NCBI GenBank assembly: GCA_021814145.1
Contig: JAKAIY010000013.1
Coordinates: 1-41,845, forward strand
Length of the DNA stretch: 41,845 nt
From: Chloroflexota bacterium
Lineage (GTDB): Bacteria; Chloroflexota; Ktedonobacteria; Ktedonobacterales; JADMIN01
Direction of reading: 5' to 3'
The notes under the pieces are model-generated. The model saw only the letters and a list, made by a program, of their open reading frames with translations. It had not been told where the DNA came from and searched no databases. Position numbers and translations under genes: made by a program. Positions 31,770 to 40,035 of the stretch are shown piece after piece (positions within the stretch are counted from its first letter, which is position 1; every line of letters starts with the position of its first letter).

Positions 31770-32789
31770 CTAGCGACCGACCAGCTCATGAACGGCGGCG
31801 ATAATCTTGTCCGGGTTGGGCAGGACAAACTGCTCCAGCGGGCGGCTGTACGGGATCGGCACGTCTGGCTCGGCGATGCGGCGCGCGGGCGCGTCCAGAT
31901 AATCCACCGCGGTTTCGGCGACCGTGGCGATCACTTCGCCCGTCATGCCGTAACTGCGGTAGTCCTCATCCACGACGAGCAGTCGGTGTGTCTTCTTCAC
32001 TGAGTTGATGATCGCCTCGCGGTCCAGCGGGACGAGCGTGCGCAGGTCCAGCACCTCCGCCGAGATGCCCTGGCTGGCGAGCCGCTCAGCGGCTTCGAGC
32101 GAGCGGTGGACCATCATGCCAATGGTGACGATGGAGACATCCGTTCCCTGGCGCTTGATGTCGGCCACGCCGAACGGGATGGTGTACTCCTCTTCCGGCA
32201 CAGGCCCGGCGGACGCTTTCAGCATGGTCATCCAGCCCAGCCCCATGATCCCCTTGTGCATGAAGTAGATCACGGGGTTGTCATCGCGGATGGCCTCGAT
32301 CATCAGCCCTTTCGCGTCATAAGGCGTGGACGGCACGACGACCTTCAGGCCCGGTGTATGCGCGAAGATGCTGTAGAGCGTCTGCGAGTGCTGGGCGGCG
32401 TCGTCATAGCCCGCGCCATAGGCGGTAATCAGTGTGACGGGGAAGCGCACGCTACCTCCCGACATGTAGGTGTTCTTGGCCAGCTGGTTGTAGATCTGGT
32501 CCATGCACACCCCAAAGAAGTCAACGAACATCAGTTCGACGATTGGACGCATGCCCTCAGCCGCCGCGCCAGTCGCCGCGCCGATGAACGCTGTCTCGGA
32601 GATGGGCGTATCCATCACGCGCTCCGGGCCGAACTGGTCAAGCAGGCCCTGCGTGGCCCCGAAGATGCCGCCGTACTTGCCGATATCCTCGCCCATGATG
32701 AAGACCCGCTCGTCGCGCTTCATCTCCTGCGCGATCGCCTCAGAGATCGCGCGCGCCGTAGTCAATTCCCTGGATGAAACAGTTGCCAT
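31770..32789 (-). CDS. acoB: TPP-dependent acetoin dehydrogenase E1 beta subunit
   Basis: A 339-residue protein from ATG 32789 (GAGGG upstream); ATG 32825 overlaps the acoA stop as ATGA and is an alternative coupled start. LTTARAISEAIAQEMKRDERVFIMGEDIGKYGGIFGATQGLLDQFG opens the transketolase pyrimidine domain. SGGSVRFPVTLITAYGAGYDDAAQHSQTLYSIFAHTPGLKVV and the C-terminal PIPYSRPLEQFVLP follow. It forms the E1 tetramer with acoA. Compared with the other E1beta at 383-1381 it is clearly a paralogue, not a duplicate: the sequences differ throughout. Confidence 0.93.
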   Translation of the reverse strand: MATVSSRELTTARAISEAIAQEMKRDERVFIMGEDIGKYGGIFGATQGLLDQFGPERVMDTPISETAFIGAATGAAAEGMRPIVELMFVDFFGVCMDQIYNQLAKNTYMSGGSVRFPVTLITAYGAGYDDAAQHSQTLYSIFAHTPGLKVVVPSTPYDAKGLMIEAIRDDNPVIYFMHKGIMGLGWMTMLKASAGPVPEEEYTIPFGVADIKRQGTDVSIVTIGMMVHRSLEAAERLASQGISAEVLDLRTLVPLDREAIINSVKKTHRLLVVDEDYRSYGMTGEVIATVAETAVDYLDAPARRIAEPDVPIPYSRPLEQFVLPNPDKIIAAVHELVGR

Positions 32790-32821
32790 AGTAGGATCCC
32801 TCTCATTTCCCCGGTGTGCGA

Positions 32822-33817
32822 TCATCTGGTGGTGACAAATACGTCTTCGAGCGCCTCTTCAGGCGCTGGATAGGGGCTCTCGCGCGCGAACGCGACCGCT
32901 TCGTTGACCGCCTTCTGGGCGGCGGCGCGGAACTCGGCGTCCTGCTCCGGGGTGATCCATTTTCGCGCGAGCAGTTGCTCGCGCAGGCGGGTGATCGGGT
33001 CATGGGCCTTGAGGCGCTCCACTTCCTTCGGATCGCGATAGACCTCTGGATCGCCCTGGAAGTGTCCCAGATAGCGGTCGGTGCGGATTTCGAGCAGGGA
33101 GGGGCCATCGCCGCGCCGGGCGCGCGCCACCGCCTCCTGCGCCGCCTCGTAGACAGCGATCGCGTCATTCTCATGCACGGCGACGCCGGGAATGCCATAC
33201 GCCTGGGCGCGGTCGGCGTTGGAAGCGACGGCGGTCGCCGCCTCCTTGGGGACCGAGATGGCGTAGCTGTTGTCTTCGCAGACAAAGATCACTGGCAGCT
33301 TCCAGCGGGCCGCCAGGTTGAGCGACTCGTGGAACGATCCCTGATTGGCGGCTCCTTCACCAAAAAACGTGACCGCGACATCATCGCGACCCTGCTTCTT
33401 GGCGGCGAGCGCGGCGCCGACGGCGGGCGGCATTCCCGCGCCAACTATACCCGAGCAACTGAACTTCACGCTGGGGTCAAAGATGTGCATATGCCCACCC
33501 TTGCCCTTGCTCAGCCCCGTTTCCTTGCCAAAGATTTCCGCCGTCATCTTTTTGAGGTCTACGCCCTTGGCGATGGCGATATGATGCGCGCGGTGCGGGC
33601 CCGTCGCCGTATCAGTTGGACGCAGATGCGCGCACACGCCGACCGCGACTGGCTCCTGCCCGGCGGACAGGTGCATCTCGCCCGGGACGGGGCCTGAGCC
33701 GATATCAAACACGGGGGTCTTGCCCTCGGTATAGACCTGCGCCATCATCTCCTCAAAGGCGCGAATGGTGAGCATCTGCCGGTACATCGCGATAGCTGTC
33801 TGTTGATCAATGGGCAT
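32822..33817 (-). CDS. acoA: TPP-dependent acetoin dehydrogenase E1 alpha subunit
   Basis: A 331-residue protein from ATG 33817, since GGGAGG lies 8 bases before it and overlaps the GTG at 33826 used by the track. AIAMYRQMLTIRAFEEMMAQVYTEGK opens the E1alpha fold. FGEGAANQGSFHESLNLAARWKLPVIFVCEDNSYAISVP is the TPP motif, and GHFQGDPEVYRDPKE the family signature. The substrate, acetoin or another 2-oxo or acyloin compound, is inferred from acoX in the same operon. It is the first core gene of the aco set and follows the MoaD-like gene by 136 bp, which include a strong inverted repeat. Confidence 0.92.
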   Translation of the reverse strand: MPIDQQTAIAMYRQMLTIRAFEEMMAQVYTEGKTPVFDIGSGPVPGEMHLSAGQEPVAVGVCAHLRPTDTATGPHRAHHIAIAKGVDLKKMTAEIFGKETGLSKGKGGHMHIFDPSVKFSCSGIVGAGMPPAVGAALAAKKQGRDDVAVTFFGEGAANQGSFHESLNLAARWKLPVIFVCEDNSYAISVPKEAATAVASNADRAQAYGIPGVAVHENDAIAVYEAAQEAVARARRGDGPSLLEIRTDRYLGHFQGDPEVYRDPKEVERLKAHDPITRLREQLLARKWITPEQDAEFRAAAQKAVNEAVAFARESPYPAPEEALEDVFVTTR

Positions 33818-33894
33818 GCCGGTCACCTCCCAGATGAATGGGGCTCCGCGAAACGCCTCATGCGCTCCCGGCCAGAACGGCCTGTTTCTTTCCT

Positions 33895-33933
33895 TCGCTT
33901 CCCTGCCCGGGAGCGCGCCTGGCAGGGAAGCGA
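33895..33933. promoter_or_regulatory. 13-bp inverted repeat before acoA
   Basis: TCGCTTCCCTGCC (33895-33907) and GGCAGGGAAGCGA (33921-33933) are exact inverted arms with a 13-base loop, between the MoaD-like stop (33954) and the acoA start (33817). It could stop the upstream transcript or act as operator for aco. The sequence after it on the minus strand (GAAAGAAACAGG) is A-rich, not T-rich. Confidence 0.5.
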
Positions 33934-33953
33934 GCGACCTGCCATGCCTCCGT

Positions 33954-34238
33954 TTAGCCGCCAGCCGTTGGCATGAGCAGCGTCAACTGGTCGCCGTCGC
34001 GCAGGGCTTTCGCCAGCGCCACACGCTCATCCAGGCGTTCAGCGCCGGCCAGCGCGCGGATGCCTTGCGGCAGCCCACCCCCGGCGTCACGCAGGTAGCG
34101 CCGAGCCTGCGGGTAGCGGGCGGTCAGCGCGTCCAGCGTCTGCGCCAGCGTCGCGGCGTCTCCGGCCAGCGTCAGCTCGACCTCGCCACTGCCAATCACC
34201 ACCCGGAGCGGACCGGAGACGCGGACGTGAATGCGCAT
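33954..34238 (-). CDS. MoaD/ThiS-family ubiquitin-like sulfur carrier
   Basis: A 94-residue protein with beta-grasp pattern: MRIHVRVSGPLRVVIGSGEVELTLAGDAATLAQTLDALTARYPQARRYL, then LKDGDQLTLL-like LRDGDQLTLLMPTAGG. The C-terminal Gly-Gly is intact, which is needed for adenylation and thiocarboxylation. Such carriers donate sulfur for molybdopterin, thiamin, cysteine or other products. No E1-like enzyme (MoeB/ThiF) or cofactor gene lies nearby. It sits 23 bp after an acetamidase gene, so they are probably co-transcribed. The function could be molybdenum cofactor synthesis, or a dedicated sulfur donation tied to its neighbour. Confidence 0.82.
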   Translation of the reverse strand: MRIHVRVSGPLRVVIGSGEVELTLAGDAATLAQTLDALTARYPQARRYLRDAGGGLPQGIRALAGAERLDERVALAKALRDGDQLTLLMPTAGG

Positions 34239-34261
34239 ATGTGAGCCCGCTTTCCTGTCCG

Positions 34262-35575
34262 CTAGAGTCCGTACTGCTGGCGAACGAGCGCGCCAATGCC
34301 AATCGCGTCGAGCTTCTCCAGTGGCGCGAGCATGGTCAGCTGGACCACGCCAGGCAGGCGGCCAATCTCGACCGAGCCAGTGATCGTGCAGCGGTTGCGC
34401 ACCTCGGCCTGTGTCATGCGCAGCGCGCTTCCCGCGCGGGCGATGGCGTTGTCGGTCGCCTCGTTGATCGTTGGGCCGCTGCCGATGAACTGGACAGGCG
34501 CCACCTCACGTCGCAGGGTAACGTTGTAGCGTTTCGCGAGCCGCTCGCCCTCCTCAAGCTCCTGCTGGGTGTAGGGACGCGCGATGGACGGCAGATCCTC
34601 TGTCACTGGCAGCAGGATTGGCCCATCCAGCGTCAGCCCGTGGATCACGTTTACGCGCACGGTCGCGTCCGCCGTGATGTCGGTGGTGTGCAGGCTCAGC
34701 TCACCATCGCCCTGGTTGGCGTGGCAATCGCCGATATAGACACCGCCGCCCTCGACCTTGACCGGGCAGATCAATACCGCGCCGGGCCGCACCTCATTGG
34801 TGTCGAGATGCCCGTCGGTCTTCGCGCGGTCGAGCGCGTCCTGCGTCAGCGCGTAGGGATGGCGCGCTCCGATGAGTGAATGGCCGAAGTCGCCCGCGTT
34901 GTGCGAGTCCGGCAGGTCCACGCTTGGGGTTGTGCCGATGTTGCCGATGAATGGCCGCAGCCGCGCCAGCACGCCGGGAATCGTGTGCGGCTCGAAGAGC
35001 AGGATAGGGTGCTGCCTGGAGCGCTCTGGCAGCGCGGCGATCTCGCGGGCGTTGCTGGCGAACTCGTGCGCGGCCTCCAGCCCGACGGTCAAGCCGACTG
35101 TGCGGCCGTCGTCGAAGGCGATGGTATAGCCTTCCTCAAAGGAGAAAGCGCTCGCGGACGCGCCACAGCGCTCGCAGCGGACGCTGCCTGGCCCAGTGCC
35201 TTCGATGTGGCTCTCTGGCCAGAGCGCTCCGCAATTCGGGCATTTCTTGTCCACAAACGGGTCATCGCCGAACGCCGCTGGGTTGGTGAGCATTGTTCCA
35301 GACGAGGTCGCGATCGAGCGTATGCGCATGCGCTCGATCGTGATCACGATGGCGTCACCGATATGCGCGCCTTCGACCGCTACGGGGCGCGTAACCTCGT
35401 GTCCGCCGCGAAACTCCGGGGTAATCATGGGGCCCCAGCACCCCGGCGGCACGACGCAGCTGATTCGCCCCCCATCCCTGACAACACCGGCGATGCCCAC
35501 GCCCGGCCCGATCAGTCCGCCGGTGTACTCGTCCACATAGATCTCGTCTTTGATCGGATGTGTGACCGACTGCAT
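34262..35575 (-). CDS. Acetamidase/formamidase family protein
   Basis: A 437-residue protein from ATG 35575 (GAGGAG 5 bases upstream). THPIKDEIYVDEYTGGLIGPGVGIAGVVRDGG, PPGCWGPMITPEFRGG, VYIGDCHANQGDGELSLHTTDITADATVRV and the Zn-ribbon-like CPNCGALWPES...VRCERCGA match the FmdA/AmdA family. These enzymes hydrolyse formamide or acetamide to ammonia and acid. The two CxxC pairs are, to my knowledge, a regular feature of one branch of this family. It is the first of a run of minus-strand genes (amidase, MoaD-like, acoA). Its product ammonia would not obviously serve the aco genes, so a functional link is unproven. Confidence 0.9.
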   Translation of the reverse strand: MQSVTHPIKDEIYVDEYTGGLIGPGVGIAGVVRDGGRISCVVPPGCWGPMITPEFRGGHEVTRPVAVEGAHIGDAIVITIERMRIRSIATSSGTMLTNPAAFGDDPFVDKKCPNCGALWPESHIEGTGPGSVRCERCGASASAFSFEEGYTIAFDDGRTVGLTVGLEAAHEFASNAREIAALPERSRQHPILLFEPHTIPGVLARLRPFIGNIGTTPSVDLPDSHNAGDFGHSLIGARHPYALTQDALDRAKTDGHLDTNEVRPGAVLICPVKVEGGGVYIGDCHANQGDGELSLHTTDITADATVRVNVIHGLTLDGPILLPVTEDLPSIARPYTQQELEEGERLAKRYNVTLRREVAPVQFIGSGPTINEATDNAIARAGSALRMTQAEVRNRCTITGSVEIGRLPGVVQLTMLAPLEKLDAIGIGALVRQQYGL

Positions 35576-36025
35576 AGTGGCTCCTCGTGACCGCAAGGGG
35601 TCTCACGTCATTGTGGCCCGCGCCAGCGCGCGAGCGAGAGGCGATACAGCCGCCAGCGTGGCGCGTCTGGCGCGACGAGAGCGGCGCGGTGGAGGAGCGG
35701 CAGCGTGTATACTTCTGCGCTGTGCGCTCCAGGCCGCTGTCCAGTCTGGTGGCATTACGAAAAGAGCGCGCAAGCGGGGGGATGGTGGCGGCAGATTGTC
35801 GCGTCCCTCACATCCTTCGCTTTCCCGGCTTCAGGCCCGCGCATGTGCTCATCCGTAGCATGCCGCGTGCCGAGAATGACGCTATGGCGTTCAATCAGGC
35901 GGATCGGATGGATGACATGAAAGCTGGCCTGGCTGCTGGTTAACGTGGGGGCCCTGACGCGCGGCGTGAGCCGCCAGCCAGCGTCCCGCCAATAATTCGC
36001 CGGCCCGCGATCCGCGCTGTTGAGC
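35576..36025. other. Gene-free stretch upstream of the amidase gene
   Basis: The 450-bp region has several short overlapping ORFs, none with family features. A TATACT at 35708-35713 lacks a matching -35, so a promoter is doubtful. Nothing else stands out. Confidence 0.4.
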
Positions 36026-36055
36026 TTGACGGCGCTTGGGAAGCGCGTGTATACT
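36026..36055 (+). promoter_or_regulatory. Promoter of tRNA-Asn gene with palindromic spacer
   Basis: TTGACG (36026-36031) and TATACT (36050-36055) have an 18-bp spacer. The spacer holds GCGCTT-GGG-AAGCGC (36032-36046), a perfect 6-bp inverted repeat. Transcription should begin near 36062, about 60 nt before the tRNA. Confidence 0.65.
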
Positions 36056-36121
36056 GTACTTCGCTGCCCCAATGGCGTGTGGTGTGTGACTACCTCACAT
36101 ATTGCGCCGGGCGGCGTGTGA

Positions 36122-36196
36122 TCCTCGGTAGCTCAATGGTAGAGCAGGCGGCTGTTAACCGCAAGGTTACAGGTTCGAATCCTGTCCGGGGAGCCA
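36122..36196 (+). tRNA. tRNA-Asn (anticodon GUU), CCA encoded
   Basis: The acceptor TCCTCGG pairs with CCGGGGA (one T-G pair). The D arm is GCTCAATGGTAGAGC. The anticodon stem GGCGG/CCGCA carries loop CTGTTAA (anticodon GTT), and the T arm is ACAGGTTCGAATCCTGT. Discriminator G and CCA follow at 36193-36196. Unlike the tRNA-Arg, the CCA is genomically encoded. Confidence 0.97.
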
Positions 36197-36207
36197 GATG
36201 GTTCGTA

Positions 36208-36267
36208 CCACCCTGTCCGCGCTGGAGAGCGCAGGCAGGGTGGCGTTGCTTTTGCGCCCGTTTTTTT
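36208..36267 (+). terminator. Terminator after tRNA-Asn
   Basis: CCACCCTG (36208-36215) and CAGGGTGG (36236-36243) close a long stem that continues inward through GCGCT-GGAG-AGCGC, about 16 positions with one mismatch. T8 lies at about 36260-36267 after TTTTGCGCCCG. The hairpin-to-T distance of about 17 bases is longer than ideal, but the overall layout is convincing. Confidence 0.7.
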
Positions 36268-36406
36268 CCAGCCAGTCATCTGACGCGAGACACTCGCGCA
36301 TGAGACGCGGCCAGGAAACAATCGTCTTAAGATTTCAGGACAGACGCTCGACGGAGGGAAGCGGCCGTGCGGGACAGGTGAGGCGCGAGCCCTTTTCTCA
36401 GACAAC

Positions 36407-39400
36407 ATGGGTGAGGTGATTTCGATACGCAACGTTTCCGCTCCATCGCGAGCCAGCGTCGCGCCCGCGCCCGGCATGCGGGGGCTTGCGCTGCACGCCG
36501 CCTGGCTCACCGCCGGTGGCGGGCGCCTCGCGATCTGGGCTGAGGTGGAGACAAAACCCGTCAGGCGCCGCGCGGTGACGACGGACGCGGCCGAGCCCGC
36601 GACCGGCTATCGCTCCCATCCCTTCTGCGCCAAGCGAGAAGAGTTGCTGGACGCGCTCACCCGTCTCTGGAAGACCTCACGTCCTGCCCTGACTCCCCGG
36701 ACATCCGCCCCGGTCAAACGGATCGAGATCCGGCTGCCCCGGCTTGGCTCCCGTCCCGTCCCATCGCCTGAATATGTCGCGCGGCAGTGGGCGCCAGAGC
36801 CGGAAGGCGCCGAGGACGCCGTTCTTAGTGTCTGGCGGGTCAACGCGCTGATACTTGACGCCGAGAGCGCCTGTGTCCTGCTAGCGGGCCTGTCGCATAA
36901 GCCGGGCTCCAGCGCCGCCCCCGCCAGGCTACGCCCGAACCCTTACGCGAACGCGCGCGTCCTCGACGAGCGTCCGATGCTCTTTGGCGCTGACCTCCGC
37001 TTTTGGGCCGCCGCCGCCCGGCTTGCGATGCGCCTCATCCTGCGCCAGCGTTACGTGCCCGCTGTTTACGAATCACAGGTGAGCGCGCTCTATCCGTACT
37101 CAGGCCTCAGCGTGGCCCCGCTCTTCGCTGAATGGCGTCTCGCGCCGCTTGAACCAGATGACCAGCGGCGCTTCGAGACGCTGGCCGCTTCCATGCCCGA
37201 CGCGGCGCGAGCCGCCGTTGAATATCGCTCCGCGCAACCCGCTGTGCTGTCCGTAAACGGGATGGACATCCAGGATGGACTAGATATTCTGGACATCCTG
37301 GACATGCCGGACACGCCTGTCGCGCCAGACCACGCAGCGCCGCCGGAGCCGTCCGCGCTGCTCAGCCACTTCCTCGCCAGCGCCGTCAACGCTCTGCTCG
37401 AGACGTGGGCCAGAAACGCGCAGATTTTCCTCCATATGCCTGCGGGCGAGCCAGAGGGATCGCGCGGCTTGCGCTACTACAGCCCGCGCTTCACCATCAC
37501 CAGTCGCTGGCTTGGGGCCCTCAACATGCATGGCCGCCCCATCTACCTTCAGGCCACAGAGGCCCGCGCCCTGCTCGATGGCGTTGAAGGCTGGCTGCTC
37601 AAGCTCGATGAGGCCCAGCGCGCGCCGTTCCGCCTCTGCCTGCGCCTTTCCACACCCGAGGACCGGGATGGTGATGAGGGGGACGGGAGTGACGAGAGCG
37701 CGGAGAGCGATCTGGAAGACGATGAGCGCGCCGCGCCTGCCGGACCGCCGCCGCTCATCCTGCTCCCTCCCGACGCGGACGGCCAGCCAGCCGCGCCGGC
37801 GAGCGCCGCGCCACTGATCGGGGCGCCCGGTGGCGGCTGGCGGCTGGACTATTTCCTCCAGGCGCGCGACGATCCCAGTTTGCTGCTGCCACTCGCTGGG
37901 GTCTGGAACGAGCGGGGCGATGTGGCGCGCTTCCTCGACCGGCGTTTTGAGCGCCCGTGGGAGCATGCGCTTACCTGGCTCGGCCAGGCGGCGCGCGCCT
38001 TCCCACCCATTGCCGCCAGCCTCGCGCGCGAGCATCCCGATGGCTGCGATCTGACCGGCGCTGAGGCGTACCAGTTCCTCGCTGAGGCGATCCCGGCGCT
38101 GGAGGAGGTCGGCGTCGGCGTTCTCGCCCCTTCCTGGTGGAAGCGTGCGCCCGTCAAGCCTGCCCTGCGGCTGGAGGTCAAGCGGGCGCAGCAGACCAGC
38201 TCGGGGCTGCTCGGTCTCGACGCGGTTGTCAGTTTCGACTGGAAAGTCGCGCTCGGCGGTGAGGAGTTGACGGCGGAAGAGCTTGGGCAGCTTGCCGCGC
38301 TGAAGGAGCCGTTGGTGCGCCTGCGTGGGCGCTGGGTCGAGATGCGCCGCGAGGATGTGGAGGCCGCGCTGCGCACGCTGGCGGCGCACAACGCGCGCAA
38401 GATGTCGCTAGGGGAGGCGCTGCGCCTCTCGATGACGGGCCAGACCGACGACGGTGCCGTCACCATTGAGGAGATGCGCGCCGACGAGTGGATTGGTGAT
38501 CTGCTGGGCCGCATGCGGGGAGGCGAGATGGTCGCCAGCGTTCCGACGCCCGGCGGCCTTCACGCCGAGTTGCGCCCCTATCAGAAGCGCGGCCTCGACT
38601 GGCTGGCGTTCCTGTCACGCTATGGCCTGGGCGCGTGTCTCGCTGATGATATGGGCCTTGGCAAGACCATCCAGTTGCTCACGCTGCTGCTCCACCTCAA
38701 GGAGACCGGCGCCATCAGCGGCCCCGCGCTGCTGGTCTGTCCTACATCGGTCGCGGGCAACTGGCTGCACGAGGCGCGCCGCTTCGCTCCCGGCCTGCGC
38801 GTGCTCATCCACCACGGCGCCGGGCGGATAGGCCGCTCCGACGAGGCTGGCTTCAGCGCGGAAGCGACGAACAATGATCTCGTCATTACGACCTATGGGC
38901 TGCTTCCGCGCGACGCCAAAATGCTCGATACCATCAACTGGAGCCTGATCGCGCTGGACGAGGCCCAGTACATCAAGAACGCCGAAACCAAGCAGAGCCA
39001 CGCCGCCCGCGCGCTCAGCGCCCCCATCCGCGTCGCGCTGACCGGCACGCCCGTTGAGAACCGCCTGGCGGAGCTGTGGAGCATCATGCAGTTCCTCAAT
39101 CCCGGCTACCTTGGCTCGCAGAAGCGTTTTCACGAGCGCTTCGCCGCGCCCATCGAGCAGCGCCACGACCCGAACGCCACCACCCAGCTGCACGCGCTTA
39201 CCCGCCCGTTTATCCTGCGGCGGCTCAAGACCGATCCCGCCATCATCAGCGACCTGCCGGAGAAGGTCGAGATGCGCGAATACTGTACCCTGACGCGCGA
39301 ACAGGCGACGCTTTACGAAGCGGTGGTGCGCGACGGCCTGCGCCAGATCGAGCAGGCTGATGACCCAATGGCGCGGCGCGGCGTTATCCTGGCGATGCTG

Positions 39401-40009
39401 ACCCGGCTCAAGCAGGTCTGCAATCACCCGGCGCACTTCCTGAATGATGGCAGCGCGCTGACCGGGCGTTCTGGCAAGCTCGCCCGCCTCGAAGACCTCG
39501 TCACCGAGCTGCTGGACGACGGCGACCGCGCGCTGATCTTCACGCAGTTCACCGTCATGGGCCAGCGCCTCACCGACTACCTGGCGAAGCGCTTCAAGCT
39601 GGAGACACTTTTCCTGCATGGCGGTGTTCCGCGCAAGCAGCGCGAGCGGATGGTCGAGCGCTTCCAGTCCGCTGACGGCCCGCCACTGTTCGTGCTCTCA
39701 CTCAAGGCGGGTGGCACGGGCCTGAACCTGACGAACGCCAACCATGTGGTCCACTTCGACCGCTGGTGGAACCCCGCTGTGGAGACGCAGGCCACTGATC
39801 GCGCCTTCCGCATCGGTCAGACGCGCAACGTGCAGGTGCGCAAGTTCGTCTGCTCCGGCACACTGGAGGAGCGCATAGACGAGATGATCGAGCAGAAGCG
39901 CGCGCTGGCCGAGAACATCTTTGGTAGCGGCGAGGGCTGGCTGACGGAGCTTTCCACCGAGGAGCTGCGCGACCTCTTCCGCCTGCGCGCGGGGGCCGTG
40001 GCGGACTAA
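36407..40009 (+). CDS. SNF2-family DEAD/DEAH-box ATPase (HepA-like)
   Basis: A 1200-residue protein. Residues 1-450 are an SNF2-associated N-terminal region (DUF3670-like), including an acidic LDILDILDMPD run near 290. The helicase core begins at about residue 720. Walker A is DDMGLGKTIQ (K753, T754), Walker B DEAQ (851-854), and motif VI QATDRAFRIGQ starts at 1128. The C-terminal helicase domain ends near 1190. SNF2 proteins translocate on double-stranded DNA and remodel protein-DNA complexes; bacterial forms of this size are often linked to SWIM-domain proteins, as here. The start at 36407 lacks a strong ribosome site. The downstream gap to the SWIM gene is 26 bp, suggesting one operon. Confidence 0.93.
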   Translation: MGEVISIRNVSAPSRASVAPAPGMRGLALHAAWLTAGGGRLAIWAEVETKPVRRRAVTTDAAEPATGYRSHPFCAKREELLDALTRLWKTSRPALTPRTSAPVKRIEIRLPRLGSRPVPSPEYVARQWAPEPEGAEDAVLSVWRVNALILDAESACVLLAGLSHKPGSSAAPARLRPNPYANARVLDERPMLFGADLRFWAAAARLAMRLILRQRYVPAVYESQVSALYPYSGLSVAPLFAEWRLAPLEPDDQRRFETLAASMPDAARAAVEYRSAQPAVLSVNGMDIQDGLDILDILDMPDTPVAPDHAAPPEPSALLSHFLASAVNALLETWARNAQIFLHMPAGEPEGSRGLRYYSPRFTITSRWLGALNMHGRPIYLQATEARALLDGVEGWLLKLDEAQRAPFRLCLRLSTPEDRDGDEGDGSDESAESDLEDDERAAPAGPPPLILLPPDADGQPAAPASAAPLIGAPGGGWRLDYFLQARDDPSLLLPLAGVWNERGDVARFLDRRFERPWEHALTWLGQAARAFPPIAASLAREHPDGCDLTGAEAYQFLAEAIPALEEVGVGVLAPSWWKRAPVKPALRLEVKRAQQTSSGLLGLDAVVSFDWKVALGGEELTAEELGQLAALKEPLVRLRGRWVEMRREDVEAALRTLAAHNARKMSLGEALRLSMTGQTDDGAVTIEEMRADEWIGDLLGRMRGGEMVASVPTPGGLHAELRPYQKRGLDWLAFLSRYGLGACLADDMGLGKTIQLLTLLLHLKETGAISGPALLVCPTSVAGNWLHEARRFAPGLRVLIHHGAGRIGRSDEAGFSAEATNNDLVITTYGLLPRDAKMLDTINWSLIALDEAQYIKNAETKQSHAARALSAPIRVALTGTPVENRLAELWSIMQFLNPGYLGSQKRFHERFAAPIEQRHDPNATTQLHALTRPFILRRLKTDPAIISDLPEKVEMREYCTLTREQATLYEAVVRDGLRQIEQADDPMARRGVILAMLTRLKQVCNHPAHFLNDGSALTGRSGKLARLEDLVTELLDDGDRALIFTQFTVMGQRLTDYLAKRFKLETLFLHGGVPRKQRERMVERFQSADGPPLFVLSLKAGGTGLNLTNANHVVHFDRWWNPAVETQATDRAFRIGQTRNVQVRKFVCSGTLEERIDEMIEQKRALAENIFGSGEGWLTELSTEELRDLFRLRAGAVAD

Positions 40010-40035
40010 GCGGGGAGTCGCGGGAGAAAACGCAT

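Noticed and set aside
34262-35575. Zn-ribbon-like CxxC pairs in the acetamidase considered as a novel fusion
   Set aside because: I recall the same segment in other FmdA/AmdA proteins, so it seems to be a family trait.
35587-35943. 118-aa plus-strand ORF upstream of tRNA-Asn
   Set aside because: No ribosome site, mixed composition and competing frames; no family features.
37280-38389. 369-aa minus-strand ORF inside the SNF2 gene
   Set aside because: Antisense shadow of the SNF2 N-terminal region.
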